Shown: positions 1 to 6,035 of the stretch, piece after piece
How the letters are laid out: each line of letters starts with the position of its first letter
Position numbering within the stretch: the stretch's first letter is position 1
Assembly: GCA_039819065.1 (NCBI GenBank)
Contig: JBCBSS010000230.1
Coordinates: forward strand, 1 to 7,160
Length of the DNA stretch: 7,160 nucleotides
Direction: 5' to 3'
Origin: JBCBSS01 sp039819065
GTDB lineage: Bacteria; Bacteroidota; Bacteroidia; Cytophagales; Cyclobacteriaceae
Notes under the pieces: model-generated
Database searches by the model: none
Seen by the model: the letters and a program-made list of their open reading frames with translations, nothing else
Told to the model about the DNA's origin: nothing
Translations under genes and position numbers: made by a program

Positions 1-1
1 A

Positions 2-247
2 AGTAATGATTCCAAATATGATAAATATTGCGAATTTTTAAAGGAAAGCACTAACTGTTTTCAAAGAGAAAACCTTTGGTTAGGCTGGAAATACTTAGAA
101 CCACATATAAACTTTGAACTGTTTTCTGAAGAGCATACACTCAGACTCATAAATGAGCAGCATAGAAAGCAATACATTGAAGCTAACTGGAAAGAAATTC
201 TGGACTTTATCCAAGTCTGTCAGAACGGATTAAAAAGTGGGCAATGA
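2..247 (+). CDS. 3' end of an unrecognised protein (partial)
   Basis: This is an open frame from the left window edge to a TGA at 245-247, giving the last 81 residues of a protein whose start lies outside. The visible part is hydrophilic, rich in Glu, Lys, Asn and aromatic residues, and predicted mostly helical (for example around QRENLWLGWKYLEP and EANWKEILDFIQ). It has two Trp residues near the middle and three Cys in all. No membrane segment, signal peptide or catalytic motif is visible, and I do not recognise the family. It lies 90 bp upstream of the phospholipase D-like gene on the same strand, so co-transcription is possible but not shown. Coding status rests on an uninterrupted frame and sensible composition. 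Confidence 0.6.
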   Translation, partial: SNDSKYDKYCEFLKESTNCFQRENLWLGWKYLEPHINFELFSEEHTLRLINEQHRKQYIEANWKEILDFIQVCQNGLKSGQ

Positions 248-337
248 GTATTGGCTAGGCTGTGCTCAGGTTATACAACGAGAAACACTATAATAATTCA
301 TAAGGAGAGTTAGTAAACTAGAAATTACCATTAAAGC

Positions 338-1099
338 GTGTTTTACAACGGAGCAAAATGTGATATCTACATCGGAAAGGGGGCTGGGAAAAAGCTCTTG
401 AATGACCTTCACAATGCCCGTGAATCCATTAAGATTGTCTCTCCTTACCTATCTCCCTTCTTAATCTCTGAGCTAATCAATTTTCAAAAAAGGAACCTGG
501 CTATTGAGCTAATAACCACTGATGATATTGAGGATTTCTATGGTAGCTATGAAAGAAATATTCATAAGCTCATTATTCAAAATAAAGAAACTGACAATAT
601 GGCTGTTGAGAAACGAGAAAAGTGGAAAAAGATCATTAGAATATTGACCTATTCCCTCATTACCGTTGTAGTCATTCTATTAGCTATGGCTTATTTCACT
701 TTTGATATCAAAGTCGTTTTAGGACTAATTCCAGCAATAATACTATTCCTCTTGATTAGGTTTTTAAAGCAGAAGGTTAAGTATATGCGCATTTATACTT
801 ATTGGTATTCTCAACTATTTCCCTTCAAAGTGTATATGTCGCCCAACACTACTGAGGCAAGCGATACGTTCATTCACGGCAAAATCTACTTGATTGATGA
901 CAAGATCGCATACTTGGGTTCATTGAACTTTACCGCCAGTGGCACTAAACACAATTACGAGACCCGGGTTCGAATAACTGATCCAAATGCAGTAAAAGAA
1001 ATCAAGAACGAGTTTCATCAACTGATGAATTATTCTCACTTACTAGAGCGGGATATTCAATTGTGGGGCAAACAATTGTGTAGAGAGCCAATAAATTAA
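338..1099 (+). CDS. Membrane-embedded phospholipase D-like (single HKD) protein
   Basis: This 253-residue protein has one phospholipase D signature: H180-x-K182-x4-D187, followed by the usual GSLNF element (194-198) and an N-Y-E motif (206-208), as in PLDc_2-type domains. Residues 1-75 form the N-terminal half of the fold (strand 'SIKIVSPYLSP' at 30-40). Two hydrophobic helices at about 99-121 and 124-142 are inserted before the HKD half, so the protein should be anchored in the inner membrane. Family members with one HKD motif generally act as homodimers on phosphodiester bonds, in either nucleic acid or phospholipid; the substrate here is unknown. The start is GTG at 338, because a TAA at 332-334 closes the frame just upstream and the next Met is far inside the domain. 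No good ribosome binding site precedes it; an AAGGAG at 302-307 is too distant. The frame ends in TAA. Confidence 0.85.
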   Translation: MFYNGAKCDIYIGKGAGKKLLNDLHNARESIKIVSPYLSPFLISELINFQKRNLAIELITTDDIEDFYGSYERNIHKLIIQNKETDNMAVEKREKWKKIIRILTYSLITVVVILLAMAYFTFDIKVVLGLIPAIILFLLIRFLKQKVKYMRIYTYWYSQLFPFKVYMSPNTTEASDTFIHGKIYLIDDKIAYLGSLNFTASGTKHNYETRVRITDPNAVKEIKNEFHQLMNYSHLLERDIQLWGKQLCREPIN

Positions 1100-1150
1100 C
1101 GTGAATATCGCCTAAGAAAGTCGCAGGATAGTACCTAAAACCCCAAAAAC

Positions 1151-1267
1151 CTGTCTTTTCGAGTGTAACGAGAAATCTTTCTCGCTCAAAATGCTGTATT
1201 TGAATACTTTCGATGCTTCGAAAAAGAGAGATTTCTCCTAACGTCGAAATGACTCGCTCTTAGGACA
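1151..1267. repeat. Dispersed imperfect palindromic intergenic element
   Basis: The left arm (about 1151-1183, containing TTTTCGAG and CGAGAAATCTTTCTC) is an imperfect reverse complement of the right arm (about 1226-1252, containing GAGAGATTTCTC and GTCGAAATGAC). The outermost CTGTC (1151-1155) is also echoed by GACAG (1263-1267). Elements with 'GTCATTTCGA...GAGAAATCTC' arms are common dispersed intergenic repeats in Bacteroidota. This copy occupies most of the 200-bp gap between the convergent phospholipase D-like and S10 peptidase genes, where a folded transcript could end transcription from both sides. No open reading frame is visible in it. Confidence 0.7.
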
Positions 1268-1300
1268 GCCCTAATTATATATTCGAGAATTACCTACCTA

Positions 1301-2779
1301 CTAATATTTGGCGGGTATTCCCTCGGCCGGGATCGATTTCTTGATGAAATCCCTCAAATGGTCGTTGGCGTTTTGCAGATCTTCTTTTCGGAGGTACATC
1401 ATATGGCCGCTTCTGTAGCCTTCGAACCTTAGTCTATCTTTCATCTTGCCGCTGGGGTCGAGGTGCCACATGGTGTACTTGGCATTGAAATAGGTAGTGG
1501 CACCGTCATAGTAACCTGATTGTACCATCACATTGAGATAGGGGTTTTGGGCCATAGCTTGTCGCAGGTTTTCGCCGGTGTTGTCACCACTTCTATCCCA
1601 TGGTCGCACAGGACCAAACATGTTGTATTTGATATCAGTTTTGTAGTTCAATTCCTGCTGCAGGTAATAATTAATAGCTGGTGTAAAGGCGTGCAACCAA
1701 CTGGTCAATTCCGAATTGTAATCCGGTCTTTCTCCCGCTTCTGTTCTATCGATACCGCGATAACGTGAGTCCAATCGGCCCACCGTAAATCCTTCGTCTC
1801 TCAACAAGTCCTTCCAGAAATATGAGGTGGGCACATCCAAGTTGTGTTGAAGGACGGTCTTTTCCGATAAGCCTGAGTAATAGGCCATTTTCTTGGCAAT
1901 GGCTTTCCTTTCTTCTGTAGAAAGAAAACCTCCCTTAGCCATGGCAGGAAGCAATTCATTCATGGTATATGCCTCTACTTCTGGCAGCAGTTCATCCAGA
2001 TCTTTTTGCTGTAGTGCTGTTGGTAACGCCTTCTGATACCAGGCTGCAGCGGCAAAGTAAGGTAGTCGATTAGCGGCTTCTACTGGGCCATCTCTGTCTA
2101 TGCCAAGGCCGGTCGGTGAAACCAATATCACACCGTTCAAGTACATCCAATGTGCGTTCTGTAACTCCAATGCTAACCCTGATACCCTAGTAGTACCATA
2201 ACTCTCTCCGATTAAGTACTTAGGGCTTCTCCAGCGGTTTTGGCGGGTCACAAAGCTATTGATCCATTCCGCAAGGTACTTGATATCGGCATTGACTCCA
2301 AAGAAAGTCTTCTTATCCACCTCTTTGTCCAGTATTCTGGAATAACCAGTATTGACTGGGTTGACAAAGACAATATCCGCGACATCCAGTATAGAATGCG
2401 GATTCTCCTTTACCCCATAAGGCTGGACGGGGTAACCTTCATCATCGATTTTCAATATTCTAGGGCCTGTATAAGCCACATGCATCCAAACTGAGGCTGA
2501 GCCCGGTCCGCCATTGAAAGAGATCACCAATGGTCTGGTGGTTTTATCCTTTACATCAGAGCGCTCGTAATAGGTGTAGAATAGCGACGCGATCGGTTTG
2601 CCATCTTCATTCCAAACTGGTTGCGTTCCGGCCGTGGCAGTATAAGCAAATTGTTGCCCCTTCACAGTCACTTCATGCTTTGTTACCACGGTGGACTCGG
2701 TTTCGAGCATGCGGCCTTGGCCTAGTGAAAAGTTGATGGCAACAATTGAAAGTAATAAGATGGTAATTATAGGTTTCAT
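1301..2779 (-). CDS. Secreted S10 family serine carboxypeptidase
   Basis: This is a 492-residue exported peptidase of family S10 (carboxypeptidase Y clan, alpha/beta hydrolase fold), which removes C-terminal amino acids from peptides. Numbered from the Met at 2779, it has a signal peptide (about 1-20, hydrophobic ILLLSIVAIN, ending SLG-Q), the oxyanion-hole loop FNGGPGSAS (88-96), the nucleophile S193 in GESYG, the catalytic D425 in SGYYDG and H459 in GYRSGHMMY. The triad is complete and the length suits bacterial members. The frame stays open upstream to an ATG at 2881, but those 34 extra residues (with PPLAGVGGG) translate a GC-rich intergenic repeat and would bury the signal peptide, so I take 2779 as the start. 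No Shine-Dalgarno is seen, as is usual in this phylum. It appears monocistronic, ends with TAG, and is more GC-rich than the region to its right. It probably works in the periplasm or outside the cell. Confidence 0.95.
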   Translation of the reverse strand: MKPIITILLLSIVAINFSLGQGRMLETESTVVTKHEVTVKGQQFAYTATAGTQPVWNEDGKPIASLFYTYYERSDVKDKTTRPLVISFNGGPGSASVWMHVAYTGPRILKIDDEGYPVQPYGVKENPHSILDVADIVFVNPVNTGYSRILDKEVDKKTFFGVNADIKYLAEWINSFVTRQNRWRSPKYLIGESYGTTRVSGLALELQNAHWMYLNGVILVSPTGLGIDRDGPVEAANRLPYFAAAAWYQKALPTALQQKDLDELLPEVEAYTMNELLPAMAKGGFLSTEERKAIAKKMAYYSGLSEKTVLQHNLDVPTSYFWKDLLRDEGFTVGRLDSRYRGIDRTEAGERPDYNSELTSWLHAFTPAINYYLQQELNYKTDIKYNMFGPVRPWDRSGDNTGENLRQAMAQNPYLNVMVQSGYYDGATTYFNAKYTMWHLDPSGKMKDRLRFEGYRSGHMMYLRKEDLQNANDHLRDFIKKSIPAEGIPAKY

Positions 2780-2830
2780 GTCTAGACTCGTGTTGGGTTT
2801 GGTGCCGTATAGTAAGCTTGTTTGACTTCC

Positions 2831-2880
2831 ACCCCCTACCCCCGCCAGCGGGGGACAAAGTGGTGCCGAACGAAACGGCA
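2831..2880. repeat. GC-rich palindromic intergenic repeat
   Basis: A perfect 7-bp stem (CCCCCGC at 2839-2845, GCGGGGG at 2848-2854) with a 2-base spacer sits beside a second small inverted repeat (TGCCG at 2864-2868, CGGCA at 2876-2880). It is strongly GC-rich in an AT-rich setting. The layout matches dispersed REP-like elements of Bacteroidota whose translation yields stretches such as 'PPLAGVGGG' or 'LSPAGGG' in over-extended gene calls. It lies 52-101 bp upstream of the S10 peptidase start, in its presumed leader or promoter region. Confidence 0.65.
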
Positions 2881-2881
2881 T

Positions 2882-3440
2882 TCATATTAAGTTCTAATTG
2901 AGCGGGAAGATAGAGGTTTTACCAAATTGAGCAGCTTAACTTTTTCTGTAGTGCTTATAAATGCTGTGGAAGGTAGAAATGCGCCTGTTTTTGAGACATA
3001 ACATTAACTATTCGAGAGGGATACCAAGGGCTGTAAAGAAGGGAAAAGATGTATATCTTATATTCCTGCGTTTGCCAAAATATTAATTTGGATGGCACCA
3101 AAGTGCCGTTCTTACTTTCCATTGTCCTACCTTTAAGAACCCCACCATTTCCAGCACAAATGGCACCCCTCAAATAGCTTATCTAAACAATTAGGTACAG
3201 GTATACAGTGAGTTGATTCCACCTACTAACCAACAGGAGCGAAATCGATTTTAAAGCAAAACATCCCTCAATTCTTTCAAAATGGAAGACCCATGTTAAA
3301 AATTAAAAAAATCACTTCAGAGGAGGTAACAATTTTAATACTTGGCAGACTAACATATAAAGGAGCAAACGAAGGATAAGGTAGGCCTATCAAAACCCGC
3401 ATTTCACTCCTATATCATTTTAAAATCTAAATAAACAAAG
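2882..3440. other. Intergenic region without a convincing gene
   Basis: These 559 bp lie between the divergent S10 peptidase and the first lanthipeptide-like gene. A 72-codon minus-strand frame (2955-3173) has unnatural composition and no recognisable domain, and I reject it. A 28-codon + strand frame (3293-3379, beginning MLKIKKITSEE) is possible but unsupported. The region also contains a short hairpin (GGCAC 3094-3098, GTGCC 3103-3107) and an isolated AGGAGGT at 3321-3327 with no usable start codon behind it. Both divergent promoters must lie here, but I could not place a confident Bacteroidota TAnnTTTG box. A TATATCA at 3411-3417, also seen upstream of the second peptide gene, is a weak candidate element. 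Confidence 0.5.
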
Positions 3441-3623
3441 ATGAAAAAGAACAAGAAGTTATCACTCGAGAGTCTGAAAGTGAAAAGTTTTGTGACAGAC
3501 ATGTCTGCTGAGCATAAGAATACAGCCAAAGGTGGACAATATACAGTTTATTGCGTCGCTGGGGAAACTGATGAAAATGACTGTGAAACTGACACTTGGT
3601 ATGCCTCTTGGATCAGATGCTAA
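3441..3623 (+). CDS. Lanthipeptide-like (pinensin-type) precursor peptide 1
   Basis: This 60-residue peptide has a leader-plus-core layout. The leader (1-32) is Lys-rich, carries LKVKSFVT (12-19), and ends in a double glycine (31-32) where a processing protease would cut. This leader type is characteristic of Bacteroidota class I lanthipeptide precursors such as the pinensins. The 28-residue core (33-60) has Cys38, Cys48 and C-terminal Cys60, with T35, T43, T50, T52 and S56 available for dehydration and thioether rings. It is unusually acidic (GETDENDCETD). The peptide is predicted to be modified by LanB/LanC-type enzymes, cleaved after GG and exported, but no such genes are in view. The start is the ATG at 3441, preceded by an A-rich stretch and no Shine-Dalgarno. 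The leader matches that of the peptide at 5782 closely, while the core does not. A plain GG-leader bacteriocin or signal peptide is the alternative. Confidence 0.8.
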   Translation: MKKNKKLSLESLKVKSFVTDMSAEHKNTAKGGQYTVYCVAGETDENDCETDTWYASWIRC

Positions 3624-3663
3624 GCAGGCTAGTGTTTGTGACGCTCTAAGATAAGTTTCTCAT

Positions 3664-3694
3664 GCTCTTGGGTCTATGACTCAAGAGCCTTTCT
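3664..3694 (+). terminator. Terminator hairpin after precursor 1
   Basis: A 10-bp stem with one G-T pair (GCTCTTGGGT at 3664-3673 with ACTCAAGAGC at 3679-3688) encloses a 5-base loop and is followed by the short pyrimidine tract CTTTCT. It lies about 40 bp after the precursor stop codon. The T-run is weak, so it may be an inefficient intrinsic terminator. It also faces the 3' end of the decayed minus-strand gene. Confidence 0.65.
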
Positions 3695-3742
3695 AAAAAA
3701 GACAATCTGGCTTTCTGTCAGAGGTTCATGGCAAAAACTCTT

Positions 3743-4701
3743 CTAATAAATCACAGACTTTCCCAATCTAAACAGAACAGAAAAGTCTAGTTCCTCAAAG
3801 CCAATCATGTGTTGATATCGGCAGCCAATGAAACTGGGATACGTTCGAAATCATAATTTGCGGATGCACCATATTGCCATTCATTATGAACGCGCATGGC
3901 CCTGAAACCCAATGCTACTTTTCGTCCTAGCCTTTTAGCAATGCCTAACAATAACCCGGCATCTCGCCTTTGTCCCTCTATGGTGTTAATCGATTGATGA
4001 GCGTAGCCTGCGGTTAGCTTGAATCTGCCATACTCTACCTCAGGCGCTAAAGACTATTGGTTAATCTCCGTTCGCGATAATTCAATCTTTCTAAAACCAC
4101 CCATCAATTGTAATTCAAACTCGCCTACCTTCAGTAATCTGTTTTTCCCCAGTTCGATATCAAGATAAATATTATCATTATGACGGAATCTGTAGGTGAT
4201 ATCTGTGCGAAAAAATGTTTTGATACTAAAAAGAGTAGGCGTCATAGCACTGAACCTAAGACCTACAGGATTATAATTGACTCCTCCGTTGTAACCGATT
4301 TTAGTAAATTGTAGAGGGACTTTTGTGAGATGTTCACCAAATTGCAAACCGTCATCACCAGGCTCCATCTGGATAATTCCTAAATCTAGTGATTGGACAT
4401 TGGGATTGTTAATGACCTTCTCAATTGATTTTAAGGTAATAAAAGAAAAAGTCAAAGTACAATAGGATGGTATACTTAGCTCAAAATTACCATCGACATC
4501 TGTGATGGTTCCTGTTGTGGTTCCTTTTACAATTACATTCACTCCAGAAATACCTTCCCATTCTTCATCAACGACTTTTCCGTAAACTTTGATCTCTTGG
4601 GCTATTGCATCGAATGGGCAACAGATTAGAGAGAAAAGAATCATTGCAAGTAGAGGGAGTTGAAACAGTATAGGTCTTTTCATAGGATCATTTTTCTTCA
4701 T
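3743..4701 (-). pseudogene. Decayed CarboxypepD_reg-like outer-membrane beta-barrel protein
   Basis: The first 215 codons encode a signal peptide (hydrophobic ILFQLPLLAMILFSLICC, cleavage near AIA-Q at 34/35), then a CarboxypepD_reg-like beta-sandwich domain (about 37-112: VYGKVVDEE, GVNVIVKGTTTG, TDVDGNFEL), then amphipathic strands of a membrane barrel. A TAG (4054-4056) then stops the frame, yet the same frame carries on without a break for 82 more codons of barrel-like sequence (for example FKLTAGYAHQS, GLLLGIAKRLGRKVALGFR) to a TGA at 3805-3807. A one-base frame change there opens a last strand, DFSVLFRLGKSVIY, ending in an aromatic residue before TAG at 3743, as barrel proteins usually do. 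So an ancestral protein of about 320 residues has at least two disruptions. Homologues are outer-membrane proteins of unknown cargo, often related to TonB-dependent systems. Starts at 4701 or 4683 (second Met) are both possible. The 215-residue product may still be made but would lack a complete barrel. Confidence 0.8.
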
Positions 4702-4780
4702 GATGCATTAATAGTAGGCATTCCATAAACATTTTGAAATCAGCAGAAAGTAGTAATGTTATTCAGCCTGACTACTTGAA

Positions 4781-4800
4781 AATACCCAAGGTTGGGTATT
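4781..4800. promoter_or_regulatory. NarL-type 7-2-7 palindrome, copy A
   Basis: The site reads TACCCAA-GG-TTGGGTA (4783-4798) with one further symmetric AT step on each side: 9-bp arms around a 2-base centre. The 7-2-7 spacing with TAC/GTA ends is the geometry known for NarL/FixJ-family response regulator operators. It sits in the divergent gap, 65 bp upstream of the ATG at 4865 and 80 bp upstream of the decayed minus-strand gene. A nearly identical copy lies at 6228-6247, and the roughly 30 bp on the right of each copy also match in part. The identity of the regulator is inference. Confidence 0.6.
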
Positions 4801-4864
4801 GTTTGGAGAAAGTGTTTTGGCTTTGTTTAAGAGAATAAGGAAAGCACTAAATAGTCGATTAAGT

Positions 4865-5411
4865 ATGGAAAGACATAAGAAACTACTCATAACCTATGGA
4901 CCACTAGTACTTATTTTAATCATTACACTTTTTAATTACCCATTAAAAGCACAGGACAAAGTAGCAACGTTACCAGATGGTCAAAAGGTCATTTTACATG
5001 CAGACAAAACGTGGGATTATTATGAAGGGATTTCTTATGACTTTGATTTTTCCACACTCGACAACAATAAAATTCCCGATTTTTTTAAGGCCAGGTATAA
5101 GCGTTGACAACAAGACTCTGATAGTCGCTGTGGAGATGTATTTACAAGGTTGGAGGTATACTATGCCTAGCCCCAAAAGCACTCAAGCATCATGGGGTAA
5201 TAATGATGGTAGAACTACTTGGTGGAAAGGGTATTGGTATAATAATAAAACTCAAAACTATTCAAAGACAACACCCAAGAAACAGGCTAATGGGTATTAC
5301 TACGGTGACAAGCAAAATAATAAGGGTTACTGGAGTAATGGTGGAAGCCCCAGGCGTCCCTCAAAAATTGATTGGCTGTTATCATCCTCGGGAGGTGTTA
5401 AGCCATACTGA
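4865..5411 (+). pseudogene. Secreted protein of unknown function split by a T7 frameshift
   Basis: The 5' part (4865-5107) encodes a signal peptide (LVLILIITLF core, cleavage near KAQ-D at 30/31) and a short domain with LPDGQKVILHADKTWDYYE (36-54). This 'DGxxVxLxxDxTW' pattern is common in small secreted Bacteroidota proteins. After the seven T's at 5080-5086 the frame runs to a TGA at 5105-5107. Removing one T joins it to the next frame as IPDFLRPGISVDNK, continuing with beta-rich sequence and an Asn/Gly/Tyr/Trp-rich tail to TGA at 5409-5411, for 181 residues in all. A single slip in a homopolymer therefore explains the break. Causes could be mutation, slippage-based on/off switching, ribosomal frameshifting or a sequencing error. 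ATG 4865 is chosen because it directly precedes the signal peptide; a TTG at 4799 lies inside the palindrome. I do not know the function. Confidence 0.7.
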
Positions 5412-5781
5412 CGAATACGCCACTAAGTAAAAAGGAGGTTAAAAATGACCAATTCCGGGTATCACTTGGGGTGAGAATTTTGGGTTTATTAGAAAGTCAA
5501 GTGTGAGTATTATACGGCCCATTTGGTATGTAACACGAATAATGATTGGTATAACATGTTAGGAGCAATCGTGCATACCTAGGCGGTTCTGATCAATATA
5601 AAAGCTCAACATCTCATTTATCCAGTCCTATATGCAATCTTTTCTTTTCTAGAACTTAGTGAATATATTATTAAATAAAAATGATAATTATTTAGTTAAA
5701 ATATTATATTTCCATAAATTATACAAGCTAGTTTACCCTAACTATTTTATATCAATCAGTTCAAACTAATATTATTTCATT
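5412..5781. other. AT-rich intergenic region upstream of precursor 2
   Basis: No gene of convincing length is seen in these 370 bp. A perfect Shine-Dalgarno-like AAGGAGG (5432-5438) precedes an ATG at 5445 with ideal spacing, but that frame ends after nine codons (MTNSGYHLG). Another frame is open from 5402 to about 5510 without a start, and could be more decayed coding sequence. The last 130 bp before 5782 are very AT-rich and should hold the peptide's promoter. TATATTTC (5705-5712) is one base off the Bacteroidota -7 consensus TAnnTTTG, and TATATCA (5748-5754) recurs upstream of the first peptide gene. Neither is a firm promoter call. Confidence 0.5.
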
Positions 5782-5979
5782 ATGAAAAAACTAATGTTGA
5801 AAGACCTCAAAGTGAAAAGCTTTGTAACAGATTTAAAAGCAGAATCTTCCAATACTGTTAAAGGTGGAACGGGAACGCTGGTCACCCTTGACGCTGGCTG
5901 CGAAACCAGTCCCATTATTTGTAACCTGATTACACTGCCTTTTCAGTGCGAGATCAAGACTTTAGCCATTCCTTGCTAA
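5782..5979 (+). CDS. Lanthipeptide-like (pinensin-type) precursor peptide 2
   Basis: This 65-residue peptide has a leader closely matching that of the peptide at 3441: LKVKSFVTD at 9-17, and NTVKGG ending at the double glycine 28-29. The 36-residue core (30-65) has four cysteines (40, 47, 56 and C-terminal 65) spaced 6, 8 and 8 residues apart. Hydroxyl residues T30, T32, T35, T42, S43, T51 and T60 could be dehydrated, so up to four thioether rings are imaginable. Unlike the acidic first core, this one is mostly hydrophobic (PIICNLITLPF, KTLAIPC). It is expected to be a ribosomally made, modified and exported peptide of the Bacteroidota class I type. No modification or export gene adjoins it. 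The ATG at 5782 directly begins the conserved leader. A strong intrinsic terminator follows, so it is probably transcribed alone. Disulfide-linked GG-leader peptide is the main alternative. Confidence 0.82.
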   Translation: MKKLMLKDLKVKSFVTDLKAESSNTVKGGTGTLVTLDAGCETSPIICNLITLPFQCEIKTLAIPC

Positions 5980-6002
5980 AAAGTTAGCTATTACAATAAG
6001 GG

Positions 6003-6035
6003 AAGCTGCTTATCATCTAGGTAAGCAGTTTTTTT
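6003..6035 (+). terminator. Intrinsic terminator after precursor 2
   Basis: A 9-bp stem with one G-T pair (CTGCTTATC at 6006-6014, GGTAAGCAG at 6020-6028) around a 5-base loop is followed by seven T's (6029-6035). Flanking A/G bases extend the stem against the T-run. It lies about 25 bp after the precursor stop and is a textbook rho-independent terminator. The stop codon of the decayed minus-strand gene (6017-6019) falls in its loop. Confidence 0.88.

Noticed and set aside
1520..2736. Several + strand frames of 68-84 codons inside the peptidase region, and a 70-codon minus-strand frame at its 5' end
   Set aside because: They overlap the clearly coding S10 gene in other frames and have no recognisable features, so they are shadow frames.
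2955..3173. 72-codon minus-strand open frame
   Set aside because: Composition is unnatural, there is no domain or signal, and it lies in AT-rich intergenic DNA containing a small hairpin.
3293..3379. 28-codon + strand frame (MLKIKKITSEE...) upstream of precursor 1
   Set aside because: It is too short, has no ribosome binding site and does not resemble the precursor leaders. It is kept only as a remark in the intergenic entry.
4054..4056. Amber codon read as an amino acid (genome-wide recoding)
   Set aside because: TAG is the natural terminator of the S10 peptidase in this window, and the barrel gene also carries a frameshift, so decay explains the stop better.
5203..5430. 75-codon + strand frame overlapping the tail of the split secreted protein
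   Set aside because: It lies in another frame of the Asn/Gly/Tyr-rich tail, which joins smoothly to the signal-peptide half after removal of one T. This frame has no such link.
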